11,135 nt of DNA from a bacterium (GTDB taxonomy: Bacteria; Planctomycetota; J058; JAJDCP01): the NCBI GenBank assembly GCA_030428695.1, contig JAUIEM010000338.1:1-11135 (forward strand). Direction: 5' to 3'. The notes under the pieces are model-generated. The model was not told the origin of the DNA. It ran no database searches and saw only the letters and a program-made list of their open reading frames with translations. Shown here piece by piece: positions 6,708 through 11,135 of the stretch (its first letter is position 1; the number at the start of each line of letters is the position of its first letter). Made by a program: the position numbers and the translations under genes.

Positions 6708-6776
6708 CTACATCGCCTTCTTGCCGAGGGGGGACATCGCCTTCTTGCCGGCGTGGATCGCGGTGCGGTTCTTCAT
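6708..6776 (-). CDS. MKNRT-family micropeptide, minus-strand copy 1 (22 aa)
   Basis: First gene of the minus-strand pair, identical at all 69 bases to the copy at 6556-6624. AAGGAG lies 8 nt before the ATG at 6776. The peptide starts MKNRT-A-I-H-A-G and carries the GKKAM-SPL-GKKAM tail, with each GKKAM encoded by the same 15 bases 24 bp apart. The sigma54 promoter at 6836-6851 would start transcription near 6825, giving a leader of about 49 nt. The reading frame is open further upstream (to about 7010), but the RBS, the promoter position and the three other family members all support the ATG at 6776. Function is unknown and no homologue is recognised. It lies downstream of and on the same strand as the DUF1573-like gene but appears to be its own transcription unit. 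Confidence 0.8.
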   Translation of the reverse strand: MKNRTAIHAGKKAMSPLGKKAM

Positions 6777-6835
6777 GATGGGGCCTCCTTCTCTCGTGTG
6801 TGGCGCCGCTGCGCCTCGTGGCCGAGGGGTTCGAG

Positions 6836-6851
6836 AGCAAGGGGTGTGCCA
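6836..6851 (-). promoter_or_regulatory. Sigma54 (RpoN) -24/-12 promoter of the minus-strand micropeptide pair
   Basis: On the minus strand TGGCACACCCCTTGCT contains GG and GC exactly 10 nt apart and matches the sigma54 consensus TGGCAC-N5-TTGC[A/T] at every specified base. It differs by one base from the motif before the plus-strand pair over the shared 15 nt. The predicted start is near 6825. Sequence similarity between the two loci is otherwise limited to the ribosome-binding site and the peptide N-terminus, so conservation here is informative. Confidence 0.72.
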
Positions 6852-7064
6852 TCGCGGCCCGGACCGGAGAATATACCTGTACATCGGCCTCCCAGGCGGG
6901 ATGGGGCCGAGGCGCACCGACGCCGGACCACGCCGCAGCGTCCTGACATGCCAGGAACTTCGGCTCTGCGTCCAGGCGGGCGCGATGTCCGCGTCCAGGG
7001 CCTTCCTCACCGGCGGGGGTGACCGCGGAGTCGAAGCGCGGCGCGCGGACGTGGGCTCGGACGG
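6851..7064. other. Intergenic region upstream of the minus-strand sigma54 promoter
   Basis: No gene is supported here. It holds an AT-rich TATATT (6875-6870 on the minus strand) inside otherwise very GC-rich sequence, and a near-palindrome CCTGACATGCCAGG (6942-6955, 12 of 14 positions symmetric). That palindrome lies about 120 bp upstream of the predicted sigma54 start, a suitable place for an enhancer-binding protein. GCGTCCAGG also occurs twice (within about 6968-7003). None of these sites is proven, and the palindrome is not the same sequence as the one upstream of the plus-strand pair. Confidence 0.25.
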
Positions 7065-7085
7065 GCAGGAGACTGGCGATCCTGC
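7065..7085 (-). terminator. Hairpin directly after the DUF1573-like gene, possible terminator
   Basis: GCAGGA (7065-7070) and TCCTGC (7080-7085) form a 6-bp stem with a 9-nt loop immediately after the stop codon at 7086. No T-run follows, so it may act only as a 3' stabilising or factor-dependent element. Confidence 0.3.
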
Positions 7086-8585
7086 TCAGTACCCGCACAC
7101 GATCGGCACCCGCGTCCCGCCGGCGTAGAGCGCGCCGCGCTGGCCCGTCGCGGGCGCGCGCAGCACCAGCCGCCGCCCGCCGGGCAGCACCTCGTCGCTG
7201 ACGAGCGCGAGGGCGCCGAGCTCGAGGCCGGCCTCACGCGCCCCGATCCCGCGCAGGAACAGCACCCGCTCGGCCCCGGGGGCGTCGAAGACCAGCCCGG
7301 GCGGCACCGCCTCGACCCGCGGCTCGACCGCACCGAAGACCGGCAGCGCGTAGTCGCGGCCGTCGACGGTGACCAGGCAGTCGGTCGCGAAGAAGCCGGA
7401 CAGAAGCCCGTCGTCGCCGTGCTCGACGACCAGGGTCGCGCGCCGGTCGCTCAGGCGGGTCCGGGGCTTGAGCAGCGAGTCGAGCCCGGCGAGGCGCAGG
7501 TCTTCGACCACCGGCCCGTCGCCGGCGCGGAACAGCTCGAGATGGCGCTCGAGCGGGAACTTCCCGCGCTGGTGCGTCGCGATGGAGAGCGCCCCGGAGA
7601 CGGGATCGAAGCGGAAGCCGAGCTCTTTGAGCGCCTCGAGATCCTCCTCACCGCCGGGCCGCGTCGCGAGGACCGGAACCCGCACCGCCGGCGTGTGGGG
7701 GTCGTCGAACAGCACGACCAGCTCCCCGCCGGAGGTCACGCCGGAGAAGTCGTCGTCGGTGGTCAGGAAGATGCGCCCCGGCTCGCTCCACACGCGCAGC
7801 CAGGGCGGCGCGGTGAGGTCGACGATGGCGGGCACCGCGTCTCCGGTTCCGGCGTAGCCAAAGCTGGTGGTGTCGCCCGCGACGAAGCGCTGCAGGCGGT
7901 CCTCACAGCGCAGGCTGCCGTCGTTGCGGCCGACGACCGGCAGCTCGATCAGCGGCTGGGCGGGATGCTCCGTCGTCAGCCGCACCGCGCCGCTCAAGCG
8001 CCCGGTCGGCGCGGCCGGGTCGAGGCTGACGACCAGCTCGACCGCGGCCTCCCCTTCCACCTCGGCCTCCTGCAGGACGGGCCGCAGCCAGGGCTCGGTG
8101 GCGACGGCCTCGACGATGCCCGGCGCGCCGTCGCGGAACACGGTCAGCCGGGTCTCGGCGGCCTCCCCCGGGTGGAGGTTGCGGAAGGCGACCGCGGGGA
8201 ACGGCAGGTAGCGGAAGAGGTTGGTGATCTCGACCTCGAGGAAGACCGGCACGAAGCTGCTCTGGTCGCTCGGGTACAGCCGCGCGCCGGTGTCGTAGGA
8301 GCTCGACTCCTTCGGCAACGGCTTCAGGCTCGTGTCGTAGAGCAGGGTGAGGGTCGCGGTGTCGCCCGGCGGGATCGGCGAGCGGCTGAGGCGGGCGAAG
8401 GAGCACTCGCACAGCGTGACGACCAGCGGCAGCGCGAGCTCTTCGCTCGAGGTGTTCTCCAGCAGGTACGTCGCCGTCCCGACGCTTCCGTAGCCGAGGC
8501 TGAGATGGGCGGTATCCGGGGACACCCGGAGCCCTCCCGCCCAGGCACAGGCGGTCGCGAGCAGAAGCAACAGGGCGCGCGGCAT
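7086..8585 (-). CDS. Secreted DUF1573-like (Ig/ASH-fold) protein of unknown function
   Basis: 499 aa with a signal peptide (MPRALLLLLATACAWAGG), so probably periplasmic or envelope-exposed. Residues about 20-90 follow the DUF1573 pattern: a beta strand, GSVGTATYLLENTSSEELALPL, then TLCECSF (Cys59, Cys61) where family members have the CGCT-type motif, then IPPGDTATLTLLYDTS. The rest is beta-rich, with further Ig-like segments suggested by LEVEITNLFRYLPFPAVAF, VELVVSLDPAAPTGRLSG and FLTTDDDFSGVTSGGELVV. No enzyme motif is visible. DUF1573 proteins are abundant in Planctomycetota and Bacteroidota and their role is not established. The ATG at 8585 is chosen for its signal peptide and GGAGGAG about 6 nt upstream. 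The same frame stays open far upstream (to 10529), but that extension is only the shadow of the plus-strand glycosyltransferase gene. Confidence 0.83.
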   Translation of the reverse strand: MPRALLLLLATACAWAGGLRVSPDTAHLSLGYGSVGTATYLLENTSSEELALPLVVTLCECSFARLSRSPIPPGDTATLTLLYDTSLKPLPKESSSYDTGARLYPSDQSSFVPVFLEVEITNLFRYLPFPAVAFRNLHPGEAAETRLTVFRDGAPGIVEAVATEPWLRPVLQEAEVEGEAAVELVVSLDPAAPTGRLSGAVRLTTEHPAQPLIELPVVGRNDGSLRCEDRLQRFVAGDTTSFGYAGTGDAVPAIVDLTAPPWLRVWSEPGRIFLTTDDDFSGVTSGGELVVLFDDPHTPAVRVPVLATRPGGEEDLEALKELGFRFDPVSGALSIATHQRGKFPLERHLELFRAGDGPVVEDLRLAGLDSLLKPRTRLSDRRATLVVEHGDDGLLSGFFATDCLVTVDGRDYALPVFGAVEPRVEAVPPGLVFDAPGAERVLFLRGIGAREAGLELGALALVSDEVLPGGRRLVLRAPATGQRGALYAGGTRVPIVCGY

Positions 8586-8612
8586 GCGATCTCCTCCGGG
8601 AGGCGTGGCCCC

Positions 8613-8641
8613 ATTGTACGGCCGCCGCGCGGGTTTGCCCA
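8613..8641 (-). promoter_or_regulatory. Sigma70-type promoter of the DUF1573-like gene
   Basis: On the minus strand TGGGCA (8641-8636) and TACAAT (8618-8613) are separated by 17 nt. The -10 box matches five of six consensus bases and the -35 box four. The predicted start is near 8606, leaving a leader of about 20 nt, similar to the Sua5-phosphatase/rpiB operon. Confidence 0.5.
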
Positions 8642-8759
8642 CCGCGTCGGGGGAGACCGAGGTCGAGCTCGAGAGTCGATCGATGCCGGTCCCAACGATC
8701 CCCTTGCGCCCGCCCATCCTCCCCGTCACGATGCACCCGCACGCAACCCTGGATGTTCG

Positions 8760-10406
8760 ATGCCCGAGCCCCGCGCCCTCCGCGTCGGCCTGCGGACCGC
8801 CGCGGCGCTGCCCGGCCTCGCCTGCCTGGGGCTGGCGCTCGCGATCGCGCCGGAGACCTGGAGCGCGGCGCTGCGCCCCGGGCTGACGGCGGCTCCGCCT
8901 CCGCTCGCGGCGGGCGCGACCCTGTTCCGGCTCGTCCTCGCGCTGCTCGGCGCCGCGCTGCTCGCGCTGGCCTTCCTGCCGCCACGGCCGGCCCGTGAAG
9001 GCCCGGGCGCGCCGGCCTGGAGCCGCGCGGAGGGCCTCGGCTTCGGAACGCTCCTCGCCCTCGGCACCGCGCTCCGCTTCATCGACCTCGACGCCGGGCT
9101 CTGGTACGACGAGATCCGCACCGCCCTCGAGCTGGTGCGGCAGCCGTTCGGCGTGGCGCTGAGCTCGTTCTCCTCCTCGAACCAGCACCTCCTGTACACC
9201 CTCGCGGCCTCCGCCAGCGAGGCCGTGTGGGGCCCGGGGGCGTGGGCCCTGCGGCTGCCGGCGGCCGTCGCCGGGAGCGCTTCCCTCGCCGCCCTGCACC
9301 TGCTCGGCCGGAGGCTGGTCGGGCGCGGGCCGAGCCTGGTGGCGATGGCCCTGCTCGCCGTGTCCTACCACGGGGTGTGGTTCAGCCAGAACGCGCGCGG
9401 CTACAGCGCGCTGCTGTGCGCGTCGCTGCTCGCGGCCTGGCTCCTCCTGCGGGCGCTGGACAACGGGCGCGACGGTGCCTGGCTGGCCTTCGCCGCGGTC
9501 TTCGCCCTCGGGCTGGCCACCCACCTGACCATGCTGTTCAACCTGCCGGCCTTCCTGCTCCTCTACCTCCGGGCGTCCCGCGGGCGCGGGGCACGGAACG
9601 CGACGCGGGAGCTCGCGCTCGGCTTCGGCGGCGGCGCGCTGCTCGCGCTCCTGGTCTACGCCTTCGTCCTGCCCGCGATGCTCGAGGCGCTCGGCGGCGA
9701 CCTCGGCGCGGAGCCGCTCTGGCGCACGCCGCTCTGGGCGCTGGGGCAGCTCGCCGAGGGCCTGCGCCGCGCCTTCGGCTCGGCCTGGCTCGGGGGCCTG
9801 GTCGCCTCGCTCGGCCTGGCGGGGGCGTGGAGCCTGCGGAAGAACCCGCTCGTCGTGCTGCTCGGCCTCGGGGTCACGACGACCGCCGCCGCGATGCTGC
9901 TCAGCGGGCGCACCCTCTGGCCGCGGCTGTTCTTCTTCTGCGCGGGCTACGGCCTGCTCGCCCTGAGCGCCGGGCTGCGGGAGGTCTGCGCGCGGTGGGG
10001 CCGGCCGGGCGCCTTTGGTCCTGCGGCGGCGCTGCTCGTGCTGGTCGCGGCCTGTTTCCTGCCCGGTGCCTACGGCCCGAAGCAGGACTTCGAGGGCGCG
10101 CTGCGCTTCGTCGAGGCGGAGCGCTCCGCGGACGCCCGGGTCTTCGCGCCGATCCCGGCGGGCTGGGTGTGCCGCGCGATGTACGGCCGCGACTGGCAGG
10201 GCCTGGCGGACCGGGAGGCCTTCGCCCGGGCGCTCGAGGATCCCCGCGAGCTGTGGCTGGTCTACTGCCTGCGACCGAGCCTCGAGCTGTGGCGGCCGGG
10301 CCTGCCGGCGCTGATCGACGCGGAGCTCGAGGTGGTCGCGCGCTTCGCGGGGACCCTGGCGGGCGGCGAGATCGTCGTCTGCCGTCGGCCGGCGCGGGGC
10401 CAGTAG
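8760..10406 (+). CDS. GT-C type multi-pass membrane glycosyltransferase (GT39/ArnT-PMT-like)
   Basis: 548 aa integral membrane protein with about ten hydrophobic segments (for example 12-31, 53-73, 92-106, 162-182, 189-206, 216-230, 240-270, 286-305, 363-381, 387-405 and 421-437). The first luminal/periplasmic loop carries LDAGLWYDEIRTA, with the Asp117-Glu118 pair in the place of the catalytic acidic motif of GT-C enzymes. The later WFSQNARGYSALL (207-219) matches the conserved SQ-x-ARxY block of this superfamily. Members use polyprenyl-phosphate sugars as donors to glycosylate proteins or lipids on the outer face of the cytoplasmic membrane. The acceptor and sugar here are unknown. A short soluble C-terminal domain follows (about 440-548). 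The start at 8760 (MPEPRALRVG) is chosen because hydrophobic sequence begins soon after, but no clear ribosome-binding site precedes it. The gene is divergent from the DUF1573-like gene. Confidence 0.85.
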   Translation: MPEPRALRVGLRTAAALPGLACLGLALAIAPETWSAALRPGLTAAPPPLAAGATLFRLVLALLGAALLALAFLPPRPAREGPGAPAWSRAEGLGFGTLLALGTALRFIDLDAGLWYDEIRTALELVRQPFGVALSSFSSSNQHLLYTLAASASEAVWGPGAWALRLPAAVAGSASLAALHLLGRRLVGRGPSLVAMALLAVSYHGVWFSQNARGYSALLCASLLAAWLLLRALDNGRDGAWLAFAAVFALGLATHLTMLFNLPAFLLLYLRASRGRGARNATRELALGFGGGALLALLVYAFVLPAMLEALGGDLGAEPLWRTPLWALGQLAEGLRRAFGSAWLGGLVASLGLAGAWSLRKNPLVVLLGLGVTTTAAAMLLSGRTLWPRLFFFCAGYGLLALSAGLREVCARWGRPGAFGPAAALLVLVAACFLPGAYGPKQDFEGALRFVEAERSADARVFAPIPAGWVCRAMYGRDWQGLADREAFARALEDPRELWLVYCLRPSLELWRPGLPALIDAELEVVARFAGTLAGGEIVVCRRPARGQ

Positions 10407-10494
10407 CCCCGGGCGCGCCCTCGAGCTTTCCATCGCGCGGACTTTGGTGTAGTTTCTCGTACCTGATCGCTGCGCAACGCTCCCGGGGGACCCG

Positions 10495-11135
10495 ATGTCC
10501 GAAACCTTCACGCAGTCCCGTTTCGCCACGTCGCTGGCGACCTTCGTCGACTACTTCCGCGACCTCACCGAAGCGAGCTTCGACAACCACAGCACCAAGC
10601 TGCGGCTGCTGGTCAACTTCTTCGAGCACGAAGATCCCCTGCGCGCCGTCGCGACCTTCCTGCACGAGACCTCGGCGGCGAGCTACCCGAAGTGGATCAA
10701 GAAGATCCTCGACGGCAGCGCGGCCTTCGAGCTGCCGAAGGTCCCGAGCGAGCGGGCATCGCACTCCTACCTGCTGATCTACAACCTCAAGCGCCGCTAC
10801 GTCGAGATGCGCAGCGTGCTGTCGCGGCGCTTCGCGGGCTCCGACCTCAACACGCGCTTCGAGAACTTCGCGGCCTTCCTGCTCAAGCCCTTCGGCCGCT
10901 ACATCGAAGATCTCGGGGCCGCGATGATCCGCATCATGGAGCGCGACGATCCGCAGAAGGAGCGTCGCCACAACCTCGCGCACCTCGTCTACACGGCCGC
11001 CGAAGAGCTCGACAACGCCGGCGCGAGCGCGGCGCCGGCGACGAATCCCGCGCCGGCGACGCCCGCGCCGACGCCGGCCCCGGCTCCCGCCCCGGTCCGC
11101 AGCGCCGCGCCGGCCCCGGCGGCCCCGGCCCCGGC
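10495..11135 (+). CDS. Unknown helical protein with Ala/Pro-rich tail (3' end outside window)
   Basis: The frame opens at the ATG at 10495 (preceded by GGGGGA, 5 nt upstream) and stays open to the window end, giving 213 complete codons. The first about 175 residues are soluble, rich in Phe, Arg, Leu and Glu, and probably alpha-helical. Examples are FVDYFRDLTEASFDNHSTKL, LLVNFFEHEDPLRAVATFL and FENFAAFLLKPFGRYIEDLG. There is no signal peptide and no recognisable catalytic motif, so it is probably cytoplasmic. From about residue 178 it becomes an Ala/Pro/Thr repeat (PAPATPAPTPAPAPAP), a flexible linker that probably leads to another domain beyond the window. A weak promoter-like pair TTTCCA-N17-TAGTTT (about 10427-10455) lies upstream. 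I do not recognise the family. The upstream glycosyltransferase gene ends 88 bp earlier on the same strand, so co-transcription is possible. Confidence 0.8.
   Translation, partial: MSETFTQSRFATSLATFVDYFRDLTEASFDNHSTKLRLLVNFFEHEDPLRAVATFLHETSAASYPKWIKKILDGSAAFELPKVPSERASHSYLLIYNLKRRYVEMRSVLSRRFAGSDLNTRFENFAAFLLKPFGRYIEDLGAAMIRIMERDDPQKERRHNLAHLVYTAAEELDNAGASAAPATNPAPATPAPTPAPAPAPVRSAAPAPAAPAP

Noticed and set aside
6340..7128. Plus-strand frame of 262 codons across the minus-strand micropeptide island
   Set aside because: It reads through the hexanucleotide tract and both hairpins in antisense, has no RBS or domain, and the four-member peptide family on the other strand explains the sequence better.
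7419..8759. Plus-strand frame upstream of and continuous with the glycosyltransferase
   Set aside because: It is antisense to the DUF1573-like gene, hydrophilic and Arg/Gln/Glu-rich with no family resemblance. The membrane protein begins naturally at 8760.
7086..10529. Open frame of 1147 codons on the minus strand
   Set aside because: Only the part from 8585 down is a gene (signal peptide, RBS, DUF1573-like pattern). The upstream part is an Arg/Gln/Glu-rich translation opposite the glycosyltransferase gene, a common artefact of high-GC third codon positions.

Overview
The window is very GC-rich bacterial chromosome. Its layout is ordinary: mostly monocistronic housekeeping and envelope genes, with no phage or IS signature, no rRNA or tRNA and no CRISPR array. 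Secreted HEAT/TPR proteins, a DUF1573-like secreted protein, a membrane-anchored SGNH hydrolase and a GT-C membrane protein are together most reminiscent of Planctomycetota or a related high-GC lineage. That assignment is inference, because no marker gene in the window decides it.

Layout. A RhlE-type DEAD-box helicase, cut at its 5' end, runs off the left edge (+). It converges on a membrane-anchored SGNH/GDSL hydrolase (-). A gap holds a tandem pair of 22-codon genes (+). These converge on a two-gene operon (-) made of a Sua5/TsaC-type threonylcarbamoyl-AMP synthase fused to a low-molecular-weight phosphatase, followed by rpiB through an ATGA overlap and driven by a good sigma70-type promoter. 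Next come a secreted HEAT/TPR protein (-), a second intergenic island with two more 22-codon genes (-), a DUF1573-like secreted protein (-), a GT-C type membrane glycosyltransferase (+) and the start of an unknown protein with an Ala/Pro-rich tail (+) that leaves the window on the right.

The main discovery is the family of four 22-residue peptides. Two are on the plus strand (2506-2574 and 2622-2690) and two on the minus strand (6708-6776 and 6556-6624). All four begin MKNRT-x-[I/V]-[R/H]-A-G, have a strong AAGGAG ribosome-binding site and are exactly 22 codons long. The second halves differ between loci: [12 protein letters not shown] on the plus strand and a doubled GKKAM block on the minus strand. 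Each pair is preceded by a near-consensus sigma54 (RpoN) -24/-12 promoter (GGCACAC[G/C]CCTTGCT, with GG-N10-GC spacing) 43-59 bp upstream of the first start codon. Two unlinked pairs sharing peptide N-terminus, length, tandem arrangement and promoter class look like one regulated micropeptide system. I do not recognise it. Nothing in the window shows what the peptides do, and no maturation, transport or RpoN activator gene is present.

The minus-strand island also holds a hexanucleotide tract between the two peptide genes and, downstream, a duplicated hairpin with identical stems and different loops.
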